From NCBI RefSeq assembly GCF_024713975.1, contig NC_091107.1:15303501-15367500 (forward strand): a DNA stretch of 64,000 nucleotides, given 5' to 3'. The DNA comes from Paralichthys olivaceus (Eukaryota > Chordata > Actinopteri > Pleuronectiformes > Paralichthyidae). Under the pieces are notes generated by a model. It saw nothing but the letters and a program-made list of their open reading frames with translations, was not told the origin of the DNA and searched no databases. This document shows positions 40,901-63,729 of this stretch, one piece after another. The translations under genes were made by a program, and so were the position numbers. Numbering within the stretch: position 1 is the first letter of the stretch; each line of letters opens with the position of its first letter.

Positions 40901-43900
40901 GTATATAAAGATGGACGACATGACTGTTTCCCAAAAGTGAAGCCAAATCATCTTAATTGCCTTTTGGCGGCTGGCTGCAGTAAAGGTTATTTACTCCGCC
41001 TCCTTCAGTTCAGTGGATGGGACTTGGACCAAACTAAAAAGTCAAAGTAAATGTCAAATTATTATTTTTTTTCTAATATTCGTTCCAGCACTATTTTTCT
41101 CTGGAAAGTTTGGTTTTAATGTGAGTAATGAGCACATGTTTCTGAACCGCAGCTCCCCATCATGATCTGTACTGCGCAGGCTCAGGCTCCAAGTGACGTC
41201 AAAAGCACATCGTCCATCTTTGTAAACCGTCTGTGGGTAGATCCCAAGGTGGCTCATAGTTTGACATTTTGAGAAATAGTTTTTGGCTTTGTATCCAAGA
41301 ATCCCATGTCTTTAGCATGTGTCTGATTTTTCTCAACGAGATCTTTCTTGTTGATTTTCTTACCAAATTGAGACTCTGCCTCCTGTTGCTCATCAACCTG
41401 CTCTCAGCATCTCCTACGAAAATAAAACAATTATATTAGTTTACTTTCTCAACCATTGAAATCAGCTGTGGGTGAAATTAATCCATATGCTGTCCTGTCA
41501 TAACAGCACCAGGAATAAGTTTAATGTCATTGGATGCAGATTTTAGCTTCTGTACTATGTGTACTGTGGAGGGTTTACCCATTCTGAAATGGTCCAAGCT
41601 CGACAAGGAGGTCCTCCGGGGAAATAATGCCGCGTGCTTCGAGAAATGTCGCATGCTCATCGCTCTCGGCTTGTGAGCCCCTTCATCACTCAGCTGCTCT
41701 GGCAGGTGATTTGGCTTGGGTGGCAGCGGGGGAGGTGTTTGTCTTTCACATGTTGCCTCCAGCGATGGAGAAGGATATGGCCGTTCAAACTGGAAGACAC
41801 TAGTGGCACAATGACGTAGAGGAGAGGACGAGGAGGAAGGTAAGGCCATGGAGATGCATGGAGCACTGAAAGGAGGGTTAATAAGCCTTCCATGGGGGAA
41901 GAGAGACGGGCTGTGGCTGGGATGAGAGCTGGATGGAGAGGAATCACTGCAGAGCGGTGAGGGGACGATGTCCTTGACAGCATCGTCAGACGACTTCTGC
42001 TCTAGTGAGATGTCCGAGTTTGAAAAGCTGTTGTGTCTACAGATATGGGAAAAATGAAAACGTTTCATTTGTTAAATGCAAACTTTTCCATAATTCTGCC
42101 TGTGTCTTACAGATTGTACATACGTGCTAGTGCTGAAACTCCCTGTTTCACACTGTGACAGAAAGAGGTAGTCCAGGGGATGACCGGAATCTACCTGGCT
42201 TGACACAGATGCTCGGTCAGAGCCGTCAGGGGACAGCTGCAGGGAGGTGGGGGTGTGAGGAAAGCCTTCCTCTGAACTTTCTGTGGAGAACAAGTGGAGT
42301 TGGTTAGAAAACATCTTTCTTCTAATTCCAGAAATCTCTGCCCGTCTGTGGTTTGCATATCTAGATAATCGTTCATCTGAAAGGCTTCACACTTGGCATA
42401 TGTATTGTTAAGGGCCCAAGGAAGTGCAGTGTCGGATTTGATGCAATTTGAAAATGCAGGAAATTCAGTATTAATAGACTTTGAAAAAACAAGTGACCAA
42501 TGCTCTGTAGTAGGAACAGCCGTGACTCATCTATGTAAGTTACTGACGACAGCATGTCCATGACAACGGGTGCTGTCATGAAAACTGCAGGGACAAAAGA
42601 CAACTGATTCTCCAGTTTGAGGTTCTGTGTCTCTGAACTTTGAATAAACAGCTTACAGTGGAGCAGCTTCATGATTCTGTGGACCAAGTCCTAAAGCTGG
42701 TCTCTACTTACCGCCCCTCAATAACAGCAGGTCACTACAGTTTCAGAAAGAAAGCTGCAACTAGCATCATCACAGGACAAGAAAACATTGGATTAGAGTC
42801 GGTATTACACTAGTTGCTGACATGTTACAACTACTGTGGAGTGATAAGATAACACCAACGTCTAACATGCAAACTATACCACTGGTGCATGTCTCTCAAA
42901 GCCTGTATTCAAACTCTCCACATGCTGTGTGCATGGAGCAGGTGAGTTTGAAGAGGTATGTTTTCTTTCAGACACATTGAAAGCAGACACACGAAAACAC
43001 AAATGTTCCCTCATTTGTTTATACTATCTCAAGTCTTTTCGTCTGGTTGGCTCTCGCTCAGAAATTTGTTTCATTCCATTTCACCCAAGGCTGCTGAGTC
43101 AAGGCCGTCCCTTCAGATCCACGTGTGTGTGTGTTTTGGGGGGGGTTGGCATCCAAAAATCTTTGCATACTCTCATGAAACTTTTGCTATCCTTAATAGA
43201 TGTTTGTGCTATTTTGTGGTGGCAGACCAACCTTTATATTCCTTTGCATAAAATATGAGATGCCATCTCACAGAACTGTTTTGCAATCCAGGTGGGATCT
43301 ACTGCTGCTGTCCTACTTTCTCTGAAAACTCTTAATTAATGCAACACAACTTTATTCTAGAGCGCTATAAAAACCTACAGCAACAATCTGGGTCACACAC
43401 AGCGTGTGGAATACAACACAGTCTTATAACTACTTCTTTATAGAAACATGCCGGGCAGCATATCAGCAACTTGGTGCCGTTGTTCTATCTCCTTCACACA
43501 GATGACAATGCTCTAACAGAACGTCTCCTCACAGTATATCAGTGTAACAGTAAAAGGTCAAAATTAAGATCCTCCGGAGAGCAAATTGTTGAGTGATCAT
43601 GTGGCAGCAAAACAAGCGTAGATATAGAGAGAGGGTAAAGAATAGTGAACTTTATTTTAGGATAGCACTCAGTCAATAGAATACCACCAAGTTAGAACCT
43701 TAAAATCAGTCCACTAAGGTTTTCTGATTTCTTTCAATAAGATCCATGAAAACGTCAAAAGAACAACCAATTGGCGGAGGTAACATATATGCAAATACAA
43801 TTTTTTGTTCAGAAAAGAGGATGTGTAATTCAGCTCCACAGCATGTTCTGGGTAATTCAACTGAGTTCATTTCCATTCTCGAACTATTACAAAAACAATA

Positions 43901-46900
43901 AGTGGAATATTTACATATTTGTCGTTCTCATTTCTCTCCTCTCAACTCTCATGTAGTGGAGGCAGATGGCTGCTCACACACAGTCTGGTTCTGTTGGAGG
44001 TCTCTTCCCGTTAAAGGGGAGTTGTCACCAAGTGTTTGCTCAGAACGGTTGGGTTTCTCTTTGTAATACTGAAAGGTCTCAACCCAACGATGTAAAATGC
44101 CTTGAAATAATAAATGTAGTGTGATTTAGCACCATACAAATTAAGTAAAACTGAATTCAATATATCTATTGTTAAATAACTATTTACAAATAGTTTGTGT
44201 TGTTGATGAGCAGATATGATTTGTATCACACTGTTACACAGCTGCTACTTCAACAAGCATGGATCCCGCAGATTGATTGCAGTTAATCTTTCTCCTTTGA
44301 ATTTACTTTTAACTTTGTAAAACAACTTTCTGGTTGATATCAATTAGATTCACACAGATTTAGGTCTTAAGCTGAAGTCACTTAAATTATGAAAATGCAT
44401 AGCTGCAGAATCCTCAGCCGCTGTTACTTATATGTTTTCTATGTGTATTCAACTTCTCTTAAAAGACTAGATGGTTCGAGAAACTGTTGCTGAAATGTAA
44501 ATAATCATGGAGACGTTCATGTGTAGTTCAGCTCGTCAGATATATCCCAATATATTTTGAGACAGCTCCTTACATTTTTTCTGCATTTTCAGTTTGTATT
44601 TTCTCATAATGAATAAACTGAAGAACCGAGAATAAATGTTTTAAATAAATCCTGGAAATGTTGAAGATATTTTGTGCACTTAATAAATAATAATTAATAA
44701 TAACCTGAAGATGAGGTTTAGGACGAAACACAAATTTGTATTGATAAACACAAGTGGATTTACAGAGTTTCTCAGGTGAAGCTTCACTCTGGATTTTTCG
44801 AGGCCCAATCTGCCACCAAATCAAACATTTAGAAATGTAAGGACTTCAGTTTTGAGCAACCATGTGAGTTATGAGCAAAAAAATGTTCCGTCTGTGATAC
44901 TTTCATAAAACTCACACGGCTCAAAATGAACGTTCTGACCTAAAAGCAAAGTTTGACTTTTACTTCTCCACTTCCTGTGTGTGGTGTAACAACCTTTTTT
45001 TCTGGACTACAAAAGTCAATCTACCCTTTTAGTTTGTGATCTTCGCTGAGACAGGTGTAGACAGGTACATGCTGAACATCTTCACCATCCTGCTTATTTA
45101 CCTGCATCCTCCAGGCTCCCAAACTGGCAGATTCGACTGATGCTACTGATCCAGCTGTTCATCTCCTCCTCAGTTTTGGCCACAAGGTAAAAGATGCGAG
45201 ATGAGGTCTTCACCACGAAGAGATGCTTCCCGTGGAAGTCTCGCTTAATCCTTAGTTGCCCGTTCAGCATCTCCACCTCACATTCCTTCAGGTCGATGGT
45301 TCGGATCGGCTTCTTGGAGTTCTTACTCTGATAGTACTCCAGCACATCAGGATTACCACTCATGCGACCTCTGCGAAGCACAAACCAGCGCTTTCTCCAT
45401 GCCTGAGGGAGATGGGGGCAGTTTATCCTGGAGTTAGTCTTAATTTTAAAGATCACATCATTCATTTTCAGCACACTGCTTCATGGTACAAACCGTCCCT
45501 GAATGCAATTAGTCATGAGCATTCATGGGAATTAGTTCACAGCTCCTGCTCACAACAGCTAGTTTAGCAACTTTTGACTGTGTTTTTTTTGCTTTTGATA
45601 TGGTCAGTTAGCGGAACCTCAACATTTAATTTCCCAGAAGTACAGAGAAGAGGAAGTTGAGTGTATTTAGAAGAAAATGTCTAACATGAAGGAAAGAGGT
45701 AATACTGACTACACCTCTTTATACTGTGGCAATCTGCAACTCCAACACTGAAACTGTTAGCAGGTATTTATATCTGTAAAGATCTACATTGAATATGTGA
45801 CGGCTGAGCCCTCACTGCATAAAGTCATGTTGAGGACACGTTAAAAACATATATATTCCTGATTAAAAAGAATTCATAATGGTAAAGCTGGATGTTTGGA
45901 TGTACAAATCATTTTCACATTGTTGTGGCCTGTCCCCAATACTTCTGTGGTGTGAAACTTAAAAACGTAACACTTGTTTTTTCCCTGCATGTGGTTAATC
46001 TTCCCCTGCACAAGTCAGTTGGTAATTTATGTGTTCATACCAGGAAATGGTTAGACAGGCTTACTGCCAATAACATAGCCAAGTTTTAAGAGGAAACCAT
46101 AACCAGTCTGATCCTAAAGATGTTTTGAATGTGAAAAAGAAATAAGTTATTTATATAAACAGGTGCATCTAATGCAAATGTTAAATGCTGAAGCTGAGTT
46201 GTAGCTTTTGATTTTGGTCTTTCAGAAAGATAAAACCATTCAAGTAAATGCTGAGCAAGTCAGACAATTTCACATATTTTATCTCATGCTCTTCCTCAGC
46301 AGATTGAGTTTTGTTTATTGTCATCATGTGGTTTAAGTAGGAAACTTTGAAAACCGACAAAAACTCCAGATGTGGTTGACAATTCTTGTAAATTGATCTT
46401 GATGCAAACCTTTCAAGGTCAAACATGAGCATTCATGTTCAAACTGAGGTATTTTAACTGAGTGGCTGTTACTTGATTGTTTATTACCATTACTTATGCT
46501 ACTTTAAAATGATTTATTATTTCATTTCTGTCTTTAATTTTAGATTTTGTATTATATAATTTACTCTGTTTGATTTGAAATGACATTGTATTAGTTCTCT
46601 TTCCTTAGCTTTTGTTTGTCCTCTGTGCAGTGAAGCACTTTGGCTGTTTTGGAAGGTGCTATAAAGCTATTACCATTATTATGTATATCACATGTACAAT
46701 ACTTTGAAACTAAACAGACCTTTATATACAAGAGACATTTTGACTTATGACATCATTAAAGCAGGGATAATTCCATTGAAATAAATGATGGATTTGTTCT
46801 ATTCAAATGTCCCAGTAAACAGTGACAGTGAACCAGCAAACCAGGGCCCTGAAACTGAATCCAAATGTTTAATATTTAGCTGCTTTAGACATCATTAATT

Positions 46901-48405
46901 GAATAATTACTTAAGACACAATGATGCATTGAATATTAACAACTGCCTCAACACCCACTCTCACAAATGGTATATTTATAATATCCAAAATGCTGAATGT
47001 GAGATTAGGTGTCCAACTAGCCAACAACATCAGTTTGTATGAATTCTTTGGGGAATGGAAGGTTATCTTTTGATAAAATGTTCTGAAAAACCCCCATAAG
47101 AAAACAATAATAACACAGTGGATGCAAAAGGTTATATTTCTGTTACACCCAAGCATCATCAGAGAAACTGATATATCAGTGTGTACTGTAGGGCTCAATA
47201 AGTACGCAATTGTTCGCAAGGGCCTACGCTGCCAGCCACTGTTGTGGACTGGACACAGCAGATGGCCGTTAAATGCACATTTGTCACGGCAGTAAGGGGA
47301 AGTGCAACGTTGGTGGAGAATGAGACCATAAGTGTTGTTTCAGGTCATTTTCTGCTAAAGGACAATAAAGAAGCTGAAACCAAAGTCAGCAAACCAAATA
47401 CTAAACAAACACTTGATAATTCATTTTCATATTTTTTTGTATTTAATGTCCAAGAAACATTTTTCCATGACAGCAGAAATTTCCACAATCGCATGTGCAT
47501 GCACCTGACTTGATTTGAATATTCAGTCAGATCATGTACCAGTCGTTACAACAGTAAAAAAATACCTCCCTTTACTTTGTTCCCTGCCATTAACAAGATC
47601 TGCATGGTGTGTTAAAACAAGTTTCTATTTCCCGCTCCCCAAAACCCCAAAAACCCCATCATCACACAAGCACGCCCCCACCCATCCTTTTCTCTGCACT
47701 GGTGTTGATAAACAGGCCTCCTCCACCCCTGTTTGCACAGGGGAAGTGCAAACAGCCACCACAGAGCCGGACTATTCCTGCTTATAGGTCTGAAGTGTCT
47801 GACTGCTGCTGCTGACACTGCTTTCCATGTTTCACAATGCACACGGTCATCACACAAACACACACACACACACAGAGTAGAGCAGAGTGAGTGGCCAACA
47901 TTATCACATGACCCCGACAAGCAAGAAACAGTGAGGGCTGTATACTGTCCATGTAAGCAATTATATATACTTGCTGTGAGGAGTAATTTCCATGTCTGTC
48001 TGAAGTACATTTGCAGCTTGTGACATATTGTTTTCATCATAATATTTGCACCGTAATAAGCATGAAGTGTCTCCACGAGCCACAATATAACAGTGAGGTG
48101 TTTTAAATAGAAATGAGGAAGACAACATGAAGGAGGCTGAACAACAGCTCAGTTTAACAAAAGCATGGAAGCCTTCAGTGTGTCTCTGAATCCTTATTCC
48201 CTCATCACACACACACACACCACACCACAACACACACACACACCACACCACAACACACACACACGGCACAGCAGCACAGCCTGGCATTCCCACAGAGGAC
48301 ATATGCAAGTGTCCGGTGTACAGTCCTACTCACAAATCTCTTTAGTTTCTTCTCTGGGGGGGATTTAATGAGCCAGCCAGTGCAGACCACATCCCCAGCA
48401 CTCAT
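37917..48405 (-). CDS. gab3: GRB2-associated binding protein 3
   Basis: Docking protein rebuilt here from ten exons: 48405-48334, 45402-45102, 42280-42124, 42036-41510, 41413-41364, 40668-40431, 40096-40006, 39544-39472, 38670-38563 and 38051-37917. All phases agree and total 583 residues (human GAB3 586). Residues 1-118 form a PH domain (MSAGDVVCTGWLIKSPPEKK, then WRKRWFVLRRGRMSGNPDV); this start and VKTSSRIFYLVAKTEEEMN match GAB3 better than GAB1 or GAB2. Next come a Ser/Pro-rich region with PPPLPPKP (about 278-285), YVPM at 385 and YIPM at 400 (PI3K p85-type sites), the GRB2 SH3 motif PPIHRHLKP (about 436-444), and two SHP2-type sites, DYLSLDF (524) and VDYVQVD (551). Gab3 works downstream of M-CSF and cytokine receptors. 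Exon 8 is the least certain exon, and the exon 4 donor is weak. Confidence 0.9.
40905..41226. mobile_element. inverted-ended repeat in gab3 intron 5
   Basis: Left AAAGATGGACGACATGACTG is mirrored at the right as ACAAAGATGGACGATGTGCT on the opposite strand, about 320 bp apart. This is a recognisable fish non-coding DNA element; class not assigned. Confidence 0.55.
42281..45101 (-). other. gab3: gab3 intron 2
   Basis: No additional exon in phase was found. A candidate acceptor near 42771 leads into a stop in the required frame, so it was not used. AT-rich, no mobile element recognised. Confidence 0.6.
46560..46680 (+). repeat. L2/CR1-like LINE 3' tail fragment
   Basis: Contains GTGAAGCACTTTGGCTGTTT followed by GGAAGGTGCTATAAAG, resembling the 3' tail shared by fish L2-type LINEs and the SINEs that borrow it. 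Fragment only. Confidence 0.5.
48205..48264. repeat. interrupted CA microsatellite
   Basis: Runs of CACACA broken by CCACACCACAA, with the larger unit duplicated. Confidence 0.9.
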
Positions 48406-48436
48406 CTTGACAGCAGAGCGTCTCGTCCTCACGACG

Positions 48437-48465
48437 GCTGCTGCTGCTGCTGCTGCTGCTGCTGC
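48437..48465. repeat. gab3: CTG/CAG trinucleotide repeat in gab3 5' UTR
   Basis: About 9.7 uninterrupted GCT units on the plus strand, so CAG-type on the gab3 transcript strand, beginning about 32 nt upstream of the gab3 start codon. Confidence 0.9.
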
Positions 48466-48550
48466 GAAACTGAGAGCACTGCGAAGCGTATCCTGTGTTC
48501 TGCTCTGCCCAGCCACTCCAAAAGGAGGAAGTCAAGAAATTGATCACACT

Positions 48551-48600
<50 letters not shown>

Positions 48601-48665
48601 TAGAGAGAGAGAGGAAGAGGAAGAGGAAGAGAGAGAGAGAGAGAGAGAAGGGGAGGGAGACAGAG
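48551..48665. repeat. GA-rich microsatellite near gab3 promoter
   Basis: Long (GA)n run with GGAAGA interruptions upstream of gab3 exon 1, possibly within its promoter. Confidence 0.9.
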
Positions 48666-51330
48666 ACAGAATTAAGTGTTTATTTTCCCAAAGAGCTCAG
48701 GGGCAAGCAGATGGAGCTGTTGGTCTGTGGGCTAGAAAAAACACATAACAAGGTTTGACAGGTTTGAGGACTCAGTTGTATTGACCTATATGCATATGTG
48801 CACATAGACCGCAGGCTGTGATGTAAATCTGTATCATTGAGGTAAGATGCAGAGATCTCTCCTCTGTAAGTTTTATTCTGAAGTATTTGCATATGGATAC
48901 TTCTATCTCCACAGCAAAGAGCAACAACCTTTCTTTGTGCATGATTCTTATACACATAAGTGAGCGTGTAAGGGAGGGGCTGTCATGAATTACAGCCAAG
49001 AAATTGTCTTTGGCTGGAACCTGTTCCTGGGAGCCGCTGAGCCTCGGCCACAGGTGTCTGTTATCTCAGGGACAAAGACGCCTGTGAAACAATACAAGGA
49101 AGAAATTACCATCAAGGAATTTCAAAGTACACGCACAAAGTCATATGTTGTTAGAACATCTTCTCTTGCGGTTAATGTAAAATTCACTACAAGTGATACT
49201 TCCCCTTTCTGTTGTAGTGTTGTTTATCTATTTACCTTGTAGTAAGGTATGTGAAAGAAAGAAGAAGTGGTTTTATCTGTGGAAATTAGTTTCTCTTACG
49301 GTTTCAGTAACTCAGGATTCATTTTTGGGGAACTCAAATCCATCCCTTTCTCAGTGGATCAATACATGAAGCTCATTATGAGCCATGCTAATTCTATATC
49401 TTTCTATGTGCTGTTTTAACATGTGTGCATAAAGGCCCATCTAGTGGTAGACATTGCAATGATATCTGTGACTGTTAATGCAATATATATGTGGATTAGT
49501 GCCAAATGCTCTAACTTCAACATCATTATAAGTCCCCTCAATCAACTATAAGGGAACACACACAATAGAAATACACTACAAAACAGCAACAAAGTCACAC
49601 AATGTCTGACATCAACCTATTGTTTTGAGAGAAGAGAACTTATAACTTCCTCTTGACCATTGAAGCAGCGGCATTCCACAAATCATTTACATTTCTCAGA
49701 TGGCATTTCTGCATTACATTAATAACACACTCAAATTAAAATACAAATCATGGATGAAGATAATGTGAAAAACCCAGGCCACTGGAATATTTTTCTTAAC
49801 GTATAGCATTCCAAATTCAATTTGATTTTATTTGTATAGCGCCAAATCATAATATACATGATCTCAAAGCACTTTACATAGAAGGTCAAGATCTTAAAAT
49901 CGTATTAATATAGAAAAACCCAACAATTCCCACAATGAGCAGCACTTTGGTGACTGTGGAGAGAAAAAAAGAGAGTGCAGAGAAGTGCTCTGTGGATGAT
50001 GGGAGTTCCCCCAGCAGTCTAGACCTATAGCAGCATAACTAAGGGGTGGTTCAGGACTCACCTGATCCAGAACTAACTATAGGGTTTATCAAAAAGGAAC
50101 GTTTTAAGTTTTTTAACTTTAAATGCCGAGATGGTTTCTGCCTCCTGAACCCAGAGTGGGAGCTGGTTCCACAGGAGAGGAGCCTGGTAGCTGAATGCTC
50201 TACCTCTTGTTCTACTCTTACAGACTCTTGGAACCACAAGAGAGCCTGTATTTTGGGAACGAAGTGATCTATTTGGATAGAACCGTCTTATGAGTTCTTT
50301 GATATATAAAGGGGCTTGATTGTTAAGGGCTTTAAATGTGAGGAGCAGGTTCTTGAATTATATTCTGAATTTTACAGGGAGCCAATATAGAGAAGCTAAA
50401 ACAGGAGTGATATAATCTCTCCTTCTAGTTCCTGTCAGCACTCGTGCTGCAGCATTTTGGACCAACTGGAGAGTTTTTACAGTCTTCCTGTGACATCCTG
50501 ATAATAAAGAGTTACAGTAATCTAGTCTAGAGGTAACAAATGCGTGGACTAGTTTCTCAGCATCCTTCTCAGACAGGATCTTTCTAATTTTCTTAATATT
50601 GCGCAGGTGGAAGAAAGCTGTCCTAGAGACTTGTTTTATGTGTTTTGGTGAAATGACATGTCCTGGTCAAATATAACTGCAAGGTTCCTCACAGTGGAGC
50701 TGGAGGCCAAACTGACACCAACCAAGGTGACAATCTGTTCAGACAGTGATTCTCTGACATGCCAATTACTTCGACCTCAGTTTTTGTCTGAATTTAGAAG
50801 TAAGAAGTTTCCGGTCATCCAGGCCTCGATGTTCTTGAGACATTCCTGAAGTTGAACTAAGTGATTAGATTCATCATGCTTCATAGATATGTACAGCTGG
50901 GTATCGTCTGCGTAACAGTGGAAGTTAACATTCCCTGTCTATGATTATATTTTCATGTGATTAGTCTGAATGATTCCTGTCATTAAAATGTTCCATTGCT
51001 GTGTTTCATGCCTAAAAACCTTCTTTTGACCGGGTTGCAGTGGTTGCAGTGCAGGTCAAACAAACAGCAGGGGGCAGCAGCACGCCCTGGCTACGTGTAC
51101 ATCTACAGAAATATGGGGAAGAAGAAACGGGTTCGCGACAGTCTCCAAAGAGCTTAGAAGGAAAAGAGCCGGAAACAGCCTCCACTCCATGTTACACGGA
51201 ATCAAACAGAGATTAAATGTCATGTTACATGTCTGTGATCAGAACTGTGCAGCGGATGTCCACAGTAACACAATTACACCCAAACTCTGTCCAGTCACAT
51301 CAGACTTTACATTACGAGTGTCCACTAAGG
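48666..51330. other. intergenic gap between divergent gab3 and aifm1
   Basis: Non-coding. Its middle is the LINE relic at 49.8-50.9 kb; the rest is AT-rich with no recognised gene. The two genes are transcribed away from each other from about 48.5 and 51.6 kb. Confidence 0.65.
49806..50945 (-). mobile_element. decayed L2-like LINE, reverse transcriptase C-terminal part
   Basis: Minus-strand frames, broken by several stops and frameshifts, contain VGVSLASSSTVRNLAVIFDQ and, further along, segments reading as the end of a LINE reverse transcriptase. The plus-strand left end TTTTATTTGTATAGCGCCAAATCA with GCACTTTACA is the 3' tail of this common fish element. It is 5'-truncated and cannot be functional. 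Confidence 0.75.
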
Positions 51331-51610
51331 TCGTTTTACACCAAGAGCGTCAGAGGGCCGCCGCCATCTTTTTAAGAAGGCGTTACCCCTCTTTGGTTTT
51401 CCTGCGGTGACTACTCTCGCGTGTTTAAATGCTCTGCAGCATTACCCAGGACTCCCTGCAGACGTATGACCTGTCTCTGGCCTTGACGTTCCGCGCGCTG
51501 CAGCTGCTGCTAGTCTCCGGGAGCGTGTGTCCGCAGGTAGCGTGAACCAGCCCGTGGTCCAGTCCCACCTCCGTCCTCCTGACCCCGGGAACAGACACCG
51601 CGGAGCCACG
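51330..51610 (+). promoter_or_regulatory. aifm1: aifm1 promoter and 5' UTR
   Basis: CpG-richer block immediately before the aifm1 start codon, without a TATA box, as expected for a housekeeping mitochondrial gene. The start site is not resolved. Confidence 0.5.
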
Positions 51611-61660
<10,050 letters not shown>

Positions 61661-61971
61661 GATGGTCTGGGCTGATGCTCGAAATGGGAACTTTGGCATC
61701 CATTGCCACACTGTTTATGAGACAACTGACCATGCATACAAATCGAGACATTCAACATCATGTCTCTGAAATATTTTCACATTTGAAATTTGTATGTGTT
61801 TTGTTGTTTTTTCACTCGTTTATGTTCAGGGAGAAATCACAGTCTCATCTTCCCGCTACCACCAAATGTGAGTGATTGTATATCCGCTTTCCCCAGCAGG
61901 CTGAAAAAGTTAAATAATGGATTATTGTTTCCCTTTGTGTGATCAGAGCAGCCTGTTGTGAGAAAAGCTGC

Positions 61972-61977
61972 AATAAA
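61972..61977 (+). terminator. aifm1: aifm1 polyadenylation signal (AATAAA)
   Basis: Canonical signal about 310 nt past the aifm1 stop codon, giving a short 3' UTR. It is followed by a T-rich stretch. Confidence 0.75.
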
Positions 61978-61994
61978 AGTTATTTTTAAACTGG

Positions 61995-63480
61995 AGTGAT
62001 CCCCTTATTTCCAGACTGAAAAGTTGACCTGCATTCTGAGCTGTGTTCTTTTTTTTTTTTTTTACTTGCTGTTGAATTCTGTGGTCGAGCTCATGTGTCC
62101 TGAGGCGTTCAAATCTGTGATTACTGCTCGGCAGATTGGTGACTGGACCTTAAAATTGAGGTGAGGTGGTGCTAAAGGCATAACCTCATCTAAAAGCACT
62201 TATTGTAAAAGAGAGCAGACTGAATTGTGTAAAAGGCAACTGATTACTATAAGAGTATATTTTAATGTGTGTATGGAATTACAATCTATATAAGAAGATC
62301 CAACTAAAACATTAAATGAAGCTTGGCCTACTTTTCCTATCTGGAGGTTAAAATGTTCAAGCATGAAGAAACATTGTTTTTTCCTATAACTGAGGCTCGT
62401 GGTTCTTAGTAATGTGTTCATGTTTCATATTCTCACACATTTCTTATCTTATTTGACACCATGGGCTCCGGAGCGAAGTGTGCAACAGCCTCTCAAGTGT
62501 GAGGCAAACACGTGCAGCCACAACGTCCCATCGCTTCCTTTGACATTAATTTTACATGAGTAAATGGCCGGACTGCCTCCCCCTCTGTGTGGAGGAATAA
62601 ACACGAGCTTTCACATTTCTATGTGAATATGACGGCGATCTGGGGAGGAAGTAATTAGACCAGAAACTTTGGACAGCTCTGTTTTATGTCCTTTAATTAA
62701 TAGTGAATGCATCAACAATCTTCTTAGCTTGATTCATTTTCTTGAGTTTGTCTACAATCCGCAGTTTCATTAAAAATATCCTGCGATTAAATTATGTTCC
62801 TAAAGAAATTGAATGATGATTTTGAACATTTATTTAAATGATTCTTAGTTCTAAATTATGAAATATATCTTAAAGATCTGTAAATATATTCATGGTATAT
62901 ATATATATAAACTGGTAGTATAAACATAATATGAAAAACTAAATTATCCCCCAATGTTGAATTTTTCAGGGTCACTTAAAATAGCTGTTAAGGTTTTCAT
63001 CAGATACCCAACATGTAAACATTATTTAATTTAGTGTTGTAATAGTTATTGTAATCCAGTAATATTTCACATTGACAGTTTTGACAAGTTTGTGGATTTG
63101 GGTTAATAATCACTCGTTAATAATCAATCAGTTGTTTACTCAGCATGTTTGATCAATTATAAAACACCTAACAATATAGAATTACATATATATATATATA
63201 TATACATAGAGAGAAACTTAACTATGGCATTTTAAAGTGTGATTCATGGTTTCTTTATTCATTTCATTTTCTCCTTTTAAATTTTACATCTATGATAGAA
63301 AACCCACATTTTCCTGCTGATCTGATGCTGTCATGACGAGCGATGTGAGGCCACTCTGCCATGAAAATGCTACTGTCTCTTTAAATGTTCTTGCAGTAAT
63401 TCCTTCAGCATGCATATGGCCATAAAAAAGAGATAAAGCTTGAAGTCATCCACACAAACACAGTCAGGAAAAAAAAACTT
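61995..63480. other. intergenic region downstream of aifm1
   Basis: AT-rich, with TA runs near 62897 and 63186. No gene recognised. Confidence 0.6.
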
Positions 63481-63670
63481 CCCCAGGATTTTAAATTATA
63501 TAGCAGCAGCATCCTGTATTTTACACCTGCAGAGAGGGAGGCAGCCTCAGCTGAGTGGAGAGGACAGTCTCACTGGAGGAGCAAACAAGTTCCCTGCATC
63601 GCAGCTTTTTCCTTTTCAGTTATTTTTCTCTCCTTTGGTCTCATCATTCCGTTTTTCCTTCTTAGAAAGA

Positions 63671-63729
63671 ATGCTATTGCACATGTTGTGTATGGTGTGG
63701 TCTTCATCTGTCATTTTTCTACACGGCAG
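63671..63729 (+). CDS. possible first coding exon with signal peptide (partial)
   Basis: First ATG of its frame, followed by 19 codons (MLLHMLCMVWSSSVIFLHG) that form a typical signal peptide core. A strong donor GTAAGA then follows, leaving phase 2. The upstream 200 bp could be a 5' UTR: a TATATAG word lies near 63497, and the block is GC-richer than its flank. The remainder would lie beyond the window, so the product, presumably secreted or membrane-bound, cannot be named. It could be a chance frame. Confidence 0.35.

Larger units (their letters stand above)
45403..48333 (-). other. gab3: gab3 intron 1
   Basis: Separates the 24-codon first exon from the rest of the PH domain, a position typical for GAB genes. 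It holds an L2-like LINE tail near 46.6 kb and CA microsatellites near 47.86 and 48.2 kb. Confidence 0.7.

Noticed and set aside
42700-42775. Possible extra gab3 exon between the PH exon and exon 3
   Set aside because: Both usable acceptors lead to an in-frame stop in the required phase, while direct joining to 42280 is in frame.
47500-48310. Several overlapping frames in gab3 intron 1 near CA repeats
   Set aside because: Repeat-driven frames of biased composition without domains or conserved words.
48205-48516. Long frame through gab3 exon 1 with poly-Ala start, read as one exon
   Set aside because: The upstream start is GTG, and the downstream part is intron beyond the clear donor at 48333; the real exon is 24 codons.
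50046-50267. Plus-strand frame within 49.8-50.9 kb
   Set aside because: Antisense shadow of the LINE reverse transcriptase relic on the minus strand.
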